A stretch of DNA of 64,000 nucleotides from Allolucifera butyrica (GCF_900476375.1 NZ_UPPP01000061.1:143668-207667); one strand, 5' to 3'. Shown: positions 20,158 to 27,910, counted from the stretch's first letter. A program made the numbers and translations. Notes: a model not told the origin generated them from the sequence alone.

Positions 20158-20245
20158 GATTAATCAACCTAATCACCCCATACTGGAATGTAAATTTAAT
20201 ATTTTTAAGTTTGAATAATTAATCTATCCACACTGGAAATAGGGT
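20158..20245 (+). ncRNA. crRNA-like regulator of cas genes (CreR-like)
   Basis: This RNA would hold two degenerate CRISPR repeats in the canonical orientation. Pseudo-repeat 1 (20166-20195) has 22 of 30 bases identical and keeps the full GGAATGTAAAT end with the crRNA handle. Pseudo-repeat 2 (about 20216-20240) is weaker but keeps AATCT and CTGGAA. Both keep the CCA-N3-TGG mini-hairpin (20178-20186, 20228-20236) while the loop changes from TAT to TAC and CAC. The spacer-like part is about 20 bases against 34-37 in the array. Its bases match 20022-20042 at the cas6 start with the six-base mismatch rhythm expected of a Cascade guide. CreR RNAs known from other CRISPR systems repress cas promoters in this way. 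A REP-like palindrome directly downstream may end the transcript. Confidence 0.7.
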
Positions 20246-20287
20246 TGCCGACACCTCAGGTTGTCATTAACTCCGTCCCTGTAAGAT
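20241..20287. repeat. REP-like palindrome
   Basis: A degenerate copy of the GC-rich palindrome family: AGGGTTGCCGACACC, a short loop, then GTTGTCATTAACTCCGTCCCT. A T-rich tract (GATTTTTTAGG) follows on the plus strand, so it may serve as terminator of the crRNA-like RNA. Confidence 0.7.
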
Positions 20288-20324
20288 TTTTTAGGAACCC
20301 CAATAACAGTAAGGTAGTAGATAC

Positions 20325-20481
20325 TTGAATATTCTTTTCAAAATGAGTACAATATAAATAAAAGGACCGACGTGTTGCAAGCACGCCAGTCCCACAGGTT
20401 GTCTAACCGGGAACGGTTAGCCTAAGCGAATAGTTATTAAGAAATAACCGAACCTAGGCGGGAGCGGTTATTTCTTTTTTA
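20325..20481 (+). ncRNA. Antisense antitoxin RNA of a type I toxin-antitoxin pair
   Basis: A plus-strand promoter, TTGAAT (20325-20330) and TACAAT (20348-20353) with 17 bases between, would start an RNA near 20360. The RNA has a GGACCGACGTG-type hairpin and a self-complementary CTAACCGGGAACGGTTAG. It ends at the stem GAAATAACCG/CGGTTATTTC (20441-20474) and a T run. Its 3' end overlaps the 3' end of the small toxin gene on the other strand, as in the Bacillus txpA/RatA arrangement. Confidence 0.7.
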
Positions 20482-20545
20482 TGATTAAAACAACAAGCGT
20501 TGCAAATGCTATCATAAGATACATAGCCTCGAATGTTGATATCAT
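20468..20545 (-). CDS. Holin-like type I toxin peptide, 25 aa
   Basis: The 25-residue peptide MISTFEAMYLMIAFATLVV... is one hydrophobic helix with a lysine-rich tail (IIKKK). This is the form of the putative holin-like toxins (Hol_Tox) of Firmicutes, close to TxpA and BsrG types, which insert into the membrane when produced in excess. A strong GAAAGGGGGTGATT ribosome site stands just before the ATG. A promoter with an extended TGCTATAAT (20609-20601) and TTGACC (20631-20626) lies upstream. The opposite-strand RNA overlaps its end and is the likely antitoxin. Confidence 0.8.
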   Translation of the reverse strand: MISTFEAMYLMIAFATLVVLIIKKK

Positions 20546-20687
20546 AATCACCCCCTTTCTTAAAAGGGAGTGCTAACCGTTCCCTAACAACCTTAAAAAT
20601 ATTATAGCATATTCTGATTTTATTAGGTCAATCTTCACGTAAAAAAGAAAAGCCTGTTTGGTTTCACAATATAAGCGGTGTCAAGGA

Positions 20688-20731
20688 TCAGGGTTGTCGA
20701 CACACAGATGTCATTAATCCCGTCCCCTTTT
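20688..20731. repeat. REP-like palindrome
   Basis: AGGGTTGTCGACACACAGATGTCATTAATCCCGTCCCC arrangement, a member of the same palindrome family, preceded by GTGTCAAGG as at 33115. No gene lies between the toxin promoter (20631) and the membrane protein ending at 20906; this palindrome is the only feature seen there. Confidence 0.7.
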
Positions 20732-20905
20732 GAGAGATTGAAGTTTCTTAAACATTTTTCTGCATTAACCAGCTATAAAATATGCAGAAAACCATTTTAA
20801 TATGCAGATCTACTCTTCTTGGTTCCGGATATATGCGGTTGTAATCATTCTTTAAAGCAAGAAACAAAAGGAAAGCCCCTTTGCTTCCATCGAATCATTT
20901 GCTTA

Positions 20906-21526
20906 TTACCAGGTCCAATATTTAACAAGATAAAAATGCCCTTCCAGATGCTCCACCGTTATATTTCCATGTGGAGCAGGATGTTGATCTGCATACCATT
21001 TAGGATAAGCCTTTAACAATAATCGTTGATTCTTGTCAAGTCTTTTATTCCAGTCAGCAGATCTGGCCGACGGTAATAAGATAATTTGATCACTCTCATC
21101 ATAAAATAGCGTATAGTCACAGTCCGCGGTTACTGCAAAGCCTGTTGATCCCCAGTCCCAGCTTAATAAACGATTATCTCCGTCAACCTTAAACCTGGAA
21201 ATTTCCCTCATGTATGCTGGTTTTTTTATTTCTAAATAAACCAAATCCGGCGTAACACCCAGCTTACCTAGCCCCCACCAAAAGAACACAGCGATAATTG
21301 GTGCAACAATAATAGAAGCTACTCTGCGCCAGTTACGGTTAAGGGCATTTCTGATTAGCAAAGTAATTATTACTACCACCCATACAATAAATGGCAAAAT
21401 AACGATAAAAGGTACAAACCAAAAATCGAACATTCTGGACAGTTCATTTCCAAACCACTCATAAAGTAATACCAGGCAAGTCCAGAAAGTATATGACAGG
21501 CTGTAACCGCAACGCAGAAGAGCCAC
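20906..21526 (-). CDS. Membrane protein of unknown function, 206 aa
   Basis: I do not recognise the family. Three hydrophobic helices are visible in the first 95 residues (around YTFWTCLVLLYEW, FVPFIVILPFIVWVVVIITLLI and VASIIVAPIIAVFFWWGLG). A soluble C-terminal half of about 110 residues follows, rich in aromatics (LLSWDWGSTGF, KYWTW end). A GTG at 21526 sits very close to its AGAGAGGA site, so the true start may be a little downstream. It is followed on the other side by the CPBP protease gene, same strand, 49 nt upstream. Confidence 0.65.
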   Translation of the reverse strand: MALLRCGYSLSYTFWTCLVLLYEWFGNELSRMFDFWFVPFIVILPFIVWVVVIITLLIRNALNRNWRRVASIIVAPIIAVFFWWGLGKLGVTPDLVYLEIKKPAYMREISRFKVDGDNRLLSWDWGSTGFAVTADCDYTLFYDESDQIILLPSARSADWNKRLDKNQRLLLKAYPKWYADQHPAPHGNITVEHLEGHFYLVKYWTW

Positions 21527-21575
21527 TCCTCTCTTTTATCTCAATTTAGATGAAACATTATATGATTTTGCAATT

Positions 21576-22550
21576 TTATAAGAAAGCAAGTAGGATATTC
21601 ACCCCATTATTTAACATATGAATGATAATCGGAGCTAAAATAGTCTTTTCTTGATCATATACATTTAAGCAAGCGATAGATACAATGGCTTGCCAGCTGC
21701 TGGCTGATTCGCCATGAAGCAAGCAAAACACGATTGTCACGAGGCTCCATGATAAAACCTTCCCATATTTACGCAAATATCCGTATAAAAAACCTCTTAT
21801 TAATATCTCTTCTTCTATAGGGCCGGCTAATACTATGGCAACAATTTCTAAAAACCTAGTGTGCAGATCACGCTTTATAAGTCCAGACGTGAAGAGCATC
21901 GTTAATCCAAGAGTAATTGTCAGGACAGAATTAATAAATCTTTTTGATTTAAACAGCCCCCTAAGTGTATTAATACCATACCGTAATAATATATAAACAT
22001 TAGGGATTAGGGTGACTTTACGGAAATAGTAGTATGAAACAATAGGAAGGTATAACAAAGTAAACATATATAACGCTGCGTTAGATCGAATCATGCTAAT
22101 ATGAAAAAGTATTTCAAGCAAATAATTCATGGAAAAAGTTAAAACGATAAACAATACAGTAATCCATACCAAATCACTAATCTTATACTCACGGTTGTGT
22201 TGATAAAATCGAAGCAGTTCGTCTGTTTTTTCATTTAATTTAATGACATCCAAGCCCTCTTCCGGTGGTTGACCAATATGAATAGAGCAGTATTCCTCCC
22301 AAGGTGCCAGCAACTGATTCAGTTTCGAAGCAATTTTGATCTTTTTGCAAACATTTATCAATACCATAGCCTTTTCATATTTTTGTTGCATTACGGCTAT
22401 GCGCATCTTCAAAAAGTTAGCTTCGAAATCATGGTTATTAATAACCAATGCTTCTTCTACGAGATTTTCGGCTTCGGCAAAGCGGCCTTCGTTGAAAGCA
22501 ACAATTGCCGAATGAAGAGTCCTTCCAAAAAAAAACGACGATAAGAACAT
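21576..22550 (-). CDS. CPBP-family intramembrane metalloprotease
   Basis: The 324-residue protein begins with a TPR-like soluble part (residues 10-90, FNEGRFAEAENLVEEAL repeats). Several transmembrane helices follow. The C-terminal CPBP (Abi/CAAX-protease-like) motifs are EEEILIRGFLYGYLRKYG, a later FCLLHG, and HMLNNGVN. In this family the two glutamates and the histidines bind the metal. Members process membrane proteins or give bacteriocin self-protection; the substrate cannot be told here. A c-di-GMP riboswitch lies some 340 bases upstream on the same strand and may control it. Confidence 0.82.
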   Translation of the reverse strand: MFLSSFFFGRTLHSAIVAFNEGRFAEAENLVEEALVINNHDFEANFLKMRIAVMQQKYEKAMVLINVCKKIKIASKLNQLLAPWEEYCSIHIGQPPEEGLDVIKLNEKTDELLRFYQHNREYKISDLVWITVLFIVLTFSMNYLLEILFHISMIRSNAALYMFTLLYLPIVSYYYFRKVTLIPNVYILLRYGINTLRGLFKSKRFINSVLTITLGLTMLFTSGLIKRDLHTRFLEIVAIVLAGPIEEEILIRGFLYGYLRKYGKVLSWSLVTIVFCLLHGESASSWQAIVSIACLNVYDQEKTILAPIIIHMLNNGVNILLAFL

Positions 22551-22708
22551 TGTTGTTTCCCTCCATCAATTTATAAGACAAAAGTTCCAATTGCTTATAA
22601 TCTCTATCGTTCCATCAAAACCCTTCTTTTAATGCGCCTGCCTTTGGGGCGCAGTTGGAGCTTGTTACTCGCATCTTACCTTCCATGTAGCCAACCTTCT
22701 AAGGTATC

Positions 22709-22861
22709 TCAATAAATATGGGCTTTACTCAACAAAATCGCTGTAGTTCCATTCAAGAACGGCAACGGCCGTACCGTTTTTTCGGACAGCAAAAATGCCC
22801 TGTAAGCCTTGAAACTGTTATTCATCACAGCAACATAAAAGATACCATCAAGGTTTATCAT
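22709..22861 (-). CDS. Possible 50-aa ORF after the riboswitch
   Basis: The frame starts MINLDGIFYVAVMNNSF and ends at 22709. It begins inside the T run of the riboswitch terminator and has no ribosome site, so it may be a decayed gene or not coding at all. I recognise no family. It is recorded because it is the first frame downstream of a ligand-sensing RNA. Confidence 0.2.
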   Translation of the reverse strand: MINLDGIFYVAVMNNSFKAYRAFLLSEKTVRPLPFLNGTTAILLSKAHIY

Positions 22862-22878
22862 AAAAAAATAAAACGATT
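22862..22878 (-). terminator. T tract of the riboswitch expression platform
   Basis: On the minus strand CGATTGCC (within the aptamer's 3' side) can pair with GGTAATCG, enclosing a GACTG-AAAAC-CAGTC hairpin (22903-22889), and the TTTTATTTTTTT tract follows. The stem uses aptamer bases, so ligand binding should oppose termination. Confidence 0.6.
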
Positions 22879-22899
22879 ACCGGGTATAGACTGGTTTTC

Positions 22900-22995
22900 A
22901 GTCGCAACCTGGCAATCGTAAGCTTGACGGCTCTTAGACCCATGGCTTTGCGCCCTTGCCTTTCGGCAAGTTTGCCCAATATCATCTAATTCCAA
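22900..22995 (-). promoter_or_regulatory. Cyclic di-GMP riboswitch, class I (GEMM)
   Basis: The minus-strand sequence reads GGGCAAACTTGCCGAAAGGC, then AAGGGCGCAAAGCCATGGGT and CTAAGAGCC, and ends GATTGCCAGGTTGC. This follows the GEMM-I consensus closely: GGGCAAAC, a P2 stem capped by a GAAA tetraloop, GGRCGCAAAGCC, a CCTAA-type junction and the 3' tetraloop receptor. The ligand is c-di-GMP, or cGAMP in some members. The nearest full gene downstream is the CPBP protease. Apart from the riboswitch, the 980 bases between 22551 and 23531 hold no convincing gene. Confidence 0.82.
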
Positions 22996-23080
22996 TTCTC
23001 CATTTTCGTGTAAAAATATAAAAAAGCTTTTAACTTTCAAAATTTTCGAGCTGTCTCATCGGCTTCAAAAAAAAGAAAGA

Positions 23081-23415
23081 TCAAAGCCGAAGTTGAAAAT
23101 TCCGGGTAATTGATATACCTTTCACTCAACTAATTATAGTTACTCTCAATCAATTAACAAATATTTTACCAATAACATCCAATAAAGGTTATATATTCTA
23201 ATGATTTTATAATAAAGCATTACTATGTTAAAGATCAACAAAAAAATATCATCTTTACCATTGTTTGTCACTTTAATTGAGCCATAAATTATTGAGCAAG
23301 ACACCTTGATATTTTCTTTACATCATAGCTTTATGATATTAGTCGGCCGTCCTCTTGACAGATTCATTCGCCTAATTCTCATCTTCAACATCTCCACCTT
23401 AATTTCGGCTTTGAT
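23081..23415. repeat. Possible small element with inverted ends
   Basis: TCAAAGCCGAAGTT at 23081-23094 and its inverse AATTTCGGCTTTGA at 23401-23414 (13 of 14 bases) enclose about 300 AT-rich bases with no frame. This could be a miniature transposable element remnant or chance. Confidence 0.25.
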
Positions 23416-23531
23416 TATGCGCTTCCTTCGTCTTTTCGATAATCATCTCAAAGCTGATATATTTTCCAACGATTAATCCCTCTTGCGTCTAGAAGGATCA
23501 ATGGGAATCTGCCTGGACGCTGCTTTTTAAA

Positions 23532-23867
23532 TCAACTGAAATTTTTCCACGTTATAATCAGGATTGATGCGAAAAACCCCCAAACCACACTTGATATTAA
23601 AATCGATTTAAATATATTATAATTTTTTAAGGTAAAATTTAATACTAAAAGAAAAATTACAAAAGGTATAGCCGAAACTATAGCAAAGTATATTGTTTCA
23701 CGAACCTTTGAAGCTCCCTGTTCAATATACATGAAATAATAAGCAAGAATACTTAGGCCTGGAAAACTTAATACTAATCCAGCAATATAATAATTATCTG
23801 TTTTTGATATATAATGCACGATGCCCATAAGAATAACAGCCATAACACATTTAATTATTAAATCCAA
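23532..23867 (-). CDS. GlpM-like small membrane protein
   Basis: The 111-residue protein has four hydrophobic helices, starting LIIKCVMAVILMGIVHYISK and ending SSVVWGFFASILIITWKNF. The length, helix count and GLVLSFPGLSILAYYF segment recall the GlpM/DUF3147 family; the match is from memory. Its role is unknown. It is 28 nt after the acetyltransferase gene and probably in its operon. Confidence 0.6.
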   Translation of the reverse strand: MDLIIKCVMAVILMGIVHYISKTDNYYIAGLVLSFPGLSILAYYFMYIEQGASKVRETIYFAIVSAIPFVIFLLVLNFTLKNYNIFKSILISSVVWGFFASILIITWKNFS

Positions 23868-23895
23868 TTAAATCTCCTCTTTCAAAGTTATGAAT

Positions 23896-24408
23896 CTATC
23901 CTTCCGAAGGTACCTTCGGTCCTTTCAAATCCAATTGATAAAATGCAAGGTCTAGCCATTCATTAAATTTATATCCTGCTTTTTTAATTACACCCGAAAA
24001 TGTAAACCCCATTTTCTCATGCATTTTTATACTAGTTTCATTTGCTGCATCAATTCCAGCAACAAGGGTTGCATATTCTCTTGCATTAGCAATTTTTATT
24101 ATTTCCTGCATTAATTTTGTTGCAATACCCTCATTCCTATAATCCTTATGAACATATACGGAATGTTCTATTGTGTATTTATATGCCGGCCATGCTCTAA
24201 ATGGGCCAAATGTAGAAAATGCAATGACTTTATCACTTTTTTCAAATACTAACAACGGATACCCATCTTGCTTCTTTTTTTCATACCATTGTGTTCTATC
24301 ATCAAGCGTATGAGCCTTATAATCATAGACTGCGGTTGTGTTCAATATAGCATCATTATAAATTTCTAAAATATCCATTAAATCTTTTTCAGTTGCTTCC
24401 CTTATCAT
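23896..24408 (-). CDS. GNAT acetyltransferase, phosphinothricin/methionine sulfoximine type
   Basis: The 170-residue protein is a complete GNAT domain. IREATEKDLMDILEIYNDAI begins it, HSVYVHKDYRNEGIATKLM holds the acetyl-CoA loop, and GIDAANETSIKMHEKMGF and GYKFNEWLDLAFYQ complete the signature of the Pat/Bar/MddA group. This group acetylates phosphinothricin or methionine sulfoximine; the native substrate is probably a toxic amino acid analogue. A LysR regulator is transcribed divergently and may control it. Confidence 0.85.
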   Translation of the reverse strand: MIREATEKDLMDILEIYNDAILNTTAVYDYKAHTLDDRTQWYEKKKQDGYPLLVFEKSDKVIAFSTFGPFRAWPAYKYTIEHSVYVHKDYRNEGIATKLMQEIIKIANAREYATLVAGIDAANETSIKMHEKMGFTFSGVIKKAGYKFNEWLDLAFYQLDLKGPKVPSEG

Positions 24409-24555
24409 TTTTTTTAATTCCTTTCACAATTAATATGTTTTTCTATATTTTAACCCCTGCCTTACAAAACGTAAAATTGACCTTATTAATCATTTGCTAT
24501 AGAATCAAGTTATGGCAAAGCTTTTAGCAGAATAGATTTGAGGAATGGTGTAGAC

Positions 24556-25479
24556 ATGACGCTTCAACAATTTCGGTATATTGTAGAGATTGCCAAACAT
24601 AATTCTATTAGTAAAGCTGCCTCTGCCCTTTATGTGACACAGCCCAGTATCAGCAAATCCGTTCAGGAGTTAGAAAGTGAATTAGGAATTACCATTTTAG
24701 ATAGAACGAACAAAGGGGTTATCTTTACAAAAGATGGCACGGATTTATTATTCTACGCTAAAATGCTTCTGGAACAAATGGAATCTGTCGTCTATCATTT
24801 TAATAAGCAGAAGGCAACGGACCTAACAAGGTTTTCTATTTCTTCTCAACATTACGGATTTGCTATCGAGGCTGTTGCAAATCTAATGGATTATTTCGCC
24901 GAGCGGAATTATGAGCTAACAATTCGGGAAGGAAAGACAACTGATGTGATTGATGACGTGTATGCAAGCAGAAGTATTCTTGGAATTTTATCTGTGACTG
25001 ATTTAAACAAGAATTTTTTTGAGCGTTACTTCAGCTCAAAATCGCTAGTATTTACTCCCCTCACTTCACTGAAGCAGCACGTTTTTCTTCGAAAAGAACA
25101 TCCTCTGGCGCATCTCAAATCCATTACTTTAGAACAATTAGAAAACTATCCTTATCTGACTTACCAGCAGGACGATGTACTACTTCATTTCGCTGAAGAA
25201 GTTATCGATGTGGACAATATTGGGAAACTGGTCTATCTAAAAGACCGAGGTGCCATGAATAATCTCCTCGCAAATACAGATGGCTATAATTTGGGAACTG
25301 GCTGTATCGTGAACAATTACATGAACCCTAATATTATTTCTATCCCCATAGAAGAAGGCAGTCTGATTCAACTGGGCTTGGTAAAACGAAACGATGTATT
25401 TTTACCAGAAGAGCTTATGATATATATTAATTTCTTAACAACTGCTTTAAAAAAGTCTGTACCAAAGATGGATTATTGA
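24556..25479 (+). CDS. LysR-family transcriptional regulator
   Basis: The protein of about 307 residues has a LysR helix-turn-helix at residues 1-60 (TLQQFRYIVEIAKHNSISKA, ALYVTQPSISKSVQELE). A substrate-binding domain follows. The frame also opens at a TTG at 24538; the ATG at 24556 gives the standard N-terminus and has GAGG upstream. It is divergent from the acetyltransferase/GlpM-like pair, with a 147-base intergenic region where the operator should lie. The effector cannot be read from sequence. Confidence 0.88.
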   Translation: MTLQQFRYIVEIAKHNSISKAASALYVTQPSISKSVQELESELGITILDRTNKGVIFTKDGTDLLFYAKMLLEQMESVVYHFNKQKATDLTRFSISSQHYGFAIEAVANLMDYFAERNYELTIREGKTTDVIDDVYASRSILGILSVTDLNKNFFERYFSSKSLVFTPLTSLKQHVFLRKEHPLAHLKSITLEQLENYPYLTYQQDDVLLHFAEEVIDVDNIGKLVYLKDRGAMNNLLANTDGYNLGTGCIVNNYMNPNIISIPIEEGSLIQLGLVKRNDVFLPEELMIYINFLTTALKKSVPKMDY

Positions 25480-25496
25480 GTTAAAAGAGTTATCAG

Positions 25497-25550
25497 GAAA
25501 ACAACAATAACGACCACTTTCTATACCAAGTGGTCGTTATTGTTGTTTTC
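25497..25550 (+). terminator. Long terminator after the LysR gene
   Basis: A perfect 23-base stem, GAAAACAACAATAACGACCA... with its complement, closes on an eight-base loop and ends in TTGTTTTC. The rest of the gap up to the glycosylase gene (25795) holds a CCCTCC/GGGAGG hairpin near 25630 and nothing else I can support. Confidence 0.85.
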
Positions 25551-25794
25551 ACCATATTCACACCTTTTAAGCCTTCACTCTCATGACCTTGCTCATGGGG
25601 AAACGCTTTCTGGTTGTCCATATTTTTCCCTCCTTTTTTGGGAGGGGTCAATTTTCAACTGCCATATAGGGTCATTTTATCGCCGTCAAAGAGAAGCAAA
25701 GGGATGTTCATTTTGCTTCCCCAAATTGTCACTTGATCATAACCTTCTCCACATAGCAAGGTGAAATCGGACATTGTCCATCGAAAAAGCATAA

Positions 25795-26406
25795 TTACAC
25801 ACTGGACACAAACCTGTTATTCTTTATATAGAACCTCCAGAGAAAGTCTTTTGCCTCTTCAGCGTAATCGACGCCAATGCGTTTACTCGATACAATATCG
25901 AACTTTTCGTCTTCTCCCTCAAGGACATAAAGAAAACTGCTGCATAAATCTTCGCCATTCAATCTACCATCTATTGATAATGCCTTACACAGCTTTCCAG
26001 GTCCATTTGTCAACCCCGTTGCCTGGCTCCTGTTTAGCTCGTCATATGATTTGTTGAATCTGTTTTGAGCCATCAAATCGAGCCCATCTACCGGCTCAGC
26101 CGCTCTCACAAGAACAGCCTGGGGATTTCCTTCCTCTCTGGTAACTACGTTGAAGCAGTAATGCATCCCGTAAATAACGAATATATAAGCAATGCCAGGA
26201 GCTCCGTACATGACCTCCACCCTTGGTGTTCGCTTCCCTCCATAGGAATGGGCGGCTTTATCTGTGATACCCATATATGCTTCAGTCTCTACGATCTTTG
26301 CGGAAATTATTTGTCCTCCTATCTCATGGACAAGAATCTTTCCTAGCAGCTCTTTTGCGACGATCAGCGAATCTCTATTATAAAATTCTCTATCAAGTGA
26401 CTTCAT
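25795..26406 (-). CDS. mpg: 3-methyladenine DNA glycosylase (AAG/MPG type)
   Basis: This enzyme removes alkylated purines such as 3-methyladenine and hypoxanthine from DNA. The 203 residues show the MPG signatures FYNRDSLIVAKELLGKILVH, IVETEAYMGITDKAAHSY, VMYGAPGIAYIFVIYGMHYC, VLVRAAEP and ATGLTNGPGKLCKAL. The protein is full length. An AP-endonuclease-like gene lies 183 bases upstream on the same strand and could handle the abasic product. Confidence 0.93.
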   Translation of the reverse strand: MKSLDREFYNRDSLIVAKELLGKILVHEIGGQIISAKIVETEAYMGITDKAAHSYGGKRTPRVEVMYGAPGIAYIFVIYGMHYCFNVVTREEGNPQAVLVRAAEPVDGLDLMAQNRFNKSYDELNRSQATGLTNGPGKLCKALSIDGRLNGEDLCSSFLYVLEGEDEKFDIVSSKRIGVDYAEEAKDFLWRFYIKNNRFVSSV

Positions 26407-26439
26407 TCAGCAAACTCTCCCTTCAGAAATACTATAAGT

Positions 26440-26544
26440 TTATGATTTGCAGAGTGCCTGTTCGGCTTTGCTCAACAGGAAATTCGCTCCGATTGCCAGT
26501 CCAGCCGCAAGCAGGCTTCCCCAAACGATCTTGTAGACGTTCAT
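26440..26544 (-). CDS. Candidate single-helix membrane peptide, 34 aa
   Basis: The frame starts MNVYKIVWGSLLAAGLAIGA and continues as a single hydrophobic helix with a charged tail. The frame lies between the glycosylase and the AP-endonuclease-like gene, same strand. The ribosome site (GATGGG, nine bases upstream) is weak, and the reading frame also extends upstream to a GTG near a GAGGA. No family recognised. Confidence 0.4.
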   Translation of the reverse strand: MNVYKIVWGSLLAAGLAIGANFLLSKAEQALCKS

Positions 26545-26589
26545 CGTGCGCAACCCATCAAATAGGATGAGATATCTGAGCACTCCTCA

Positions 26590-27408
26590 TTATAGTTTTT
26601 CATAAGTATCTTTTAGAAGCAAAGCGTCTTTTTCCAAAAGAGGTCCTTCCGCTATTATACATCCCCGAACTTTAAAGTCCTTTATAGCCCTTAGACATTC
26701 TCTATAGTTAAAATCGCTTTCAAGCAATGGAGCATGACTCTTTTCCCCTTTGGGAGTGTATTTTATTCCCCCCATATGGATGTGTAAATCTTCTATGGCG
26801 GCTCTGCCCAAATTATCGAGAACATACTTGATAATACCGGCAAAGTCATCGTAATTTTTAAGACCGCCGTTTGACCTCGCGTGAATATGCGAAAAATCAA
26901 TACAAATCTTGCATAAAGAAAGTTCCTTACATAACGAAACCAGTTCTGTAAGCGTTCCAAACTGAGATCCCTTTCCAGTCGTCTCGAGCCTGTAATCCAC
27001 CCCAAGATCGGGAAGTCTCGCAAGGTTACTCTTGATAGTAGCGTAAGTCTCTTCCTTTGAGTCATTCAGGTAGAAACCTGGGTGGAGTACCAAACTCTTT
27101 CCTACAACCTTTGTCAACCCTTCTGCAGCATCAATGATTCTTTTTACCGATTGCTTCTGTATCATGATATCATCGGAATTTAGGTTTATATAATGCGATG
27201 CGTGGGCCGAAAGGTAAAAGTCTTCCTTTTGCTTTGCCTCGAGGATGGCATCTTTATTATGATCCGTCACGTTAACATTCCGGACAAAAAGCAGTTCCAT
27301 TGCGTCTAGCCCTATAGATTTCAGATAATGAATCCCAGTTTGATAATTAAATCGTTTAGAACCATTGTATACTGGCAAGCCAGAAATTCCGAAAAGCAGC
27401 TTTTCCAT
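26590..27408 (-). CDS. AP endonuclease family 2 / endonuclease IV-like TIM barrel
   Basis: The 272 residues form a TIM barrel of the xylose isomerase/endonuclease IV superfamily. SAHASHYINLNSDD, KSLVLHPGFYL, RLETTGKGSQFGTLTELVSL, CIDFSHIHARSNG and DLHIHMGGIKYTPKGEKSHA supply the His/Glu/Asp metal ligands of endonuclease IV. It would cut DNA at abasic sites. The protein is close in length to Nfo but its start (LFGISGLPVYNGSKRF) is unlike classical Nfo, so it may be a paralogue. Confidence 0.8.
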   Translation of the reverse strand: MEKLLFGISGLPVYNGSKRFNYQTGIHYLKSIGLDAMELLFVRNVNVTDHNKDAILEAKQKEDFYLSAHASHYINLNSDDIMIQKQSVKRIIDAAEGLTKVVGKSLVLHPGFYLNDSKEETYATIKSNLARLPDLGVDYRLETTGKGSQFGTLTELVSLCKELSLCKICIDFSHIHARSNGGLKNYDDFAGIIKYVLDNLGRAAIEDLHIHMGGIKYTPKGEKSHAPLLESDFNYRECLRAIKDFKVRGCIIAEGPLLEKDALLLKDTYEKL

Positions 27409-27550
27409 ATTTCTTCATAATTATCCGGGTTCTATGCATTCAATAGAACCCGGAATTCCTTTATATATTAAATATTAAATCAACACGACTTTATGGGGCT
27501 TGTTCTGCAATTACTCAGTTTAATTTTACCTTTTATCCAGCGGCCCCTTA

Positions 27551-27877
27551 TTAATCACCTATAACTTCCTTTATTTTAAGAGAAAAATGAATATAAACAT
27601 CAGGAAAATCCTTGACAGGCAGCCAGTACCGAATGGCATTCTTTTCAGGATTAATCTGGTATACGCCCTTATTAGATGACAATGCTTCATTCGCTCTACA
27701 ACCTTTATGCTGTTCGGGAGTACCCACCTGATAACATGGCACTCCCGGTTGAAATCCTATCTCCTTTGCAACAACATTGACTGCTATCACTGTTCTGTCC
27801 TTATGTATTAAACGAACAGCTGCAGGGAATCTATCCCACATCATATGAAAAGCCTCGATAACTTTCGGATCGATCAT
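27551..27877 (-). CDS. Hypothetical protein, possible PAS-like domain
   Basis: The protein of 108 residues starts MIDPKVIEAFHMMWDRFPAA. The segments VRLIHKDRTVIAVNVVAKE and PCYQVGTPEQHKGCRAN, followed by strands ending in YIHFSLKIKEV, suggest a small sensor fold of PAS type with a possible cysteine-linked ligand. It lies 33 bases after a tautomerase gene. I do not know the family. Confidence 0.55.
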   Translation of the reverse strand: MIDPKVIEAFHMMWDRFPAAVRLIHKDRTVIAVNVVAKEIGFQPGVPCYQVGTPEQHKGCRANEALSSNKGVYQINPEKNAIRYWLPVKDFPDVYIHFSLKIKEVIGD

Positions 27878-27910
27878 TAAATACTCCCCCTTTTGTTTAT
27901 CTGCTAAAAA

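Noticed and set aside
22551..23531. A decayed transposase between the CPBP protease and the GlpM-like gene
   Set aside because: Short frames on both strands show no recognisable transposase motif; only a weak pair of inverted ends was found, and it is listed separately at low confidence.
25540..25764. A 74-codon plus-strand frame after the LysR gene
   Set aside because: It starts within the terminator stem, has no ribosome site and its translation looks random.
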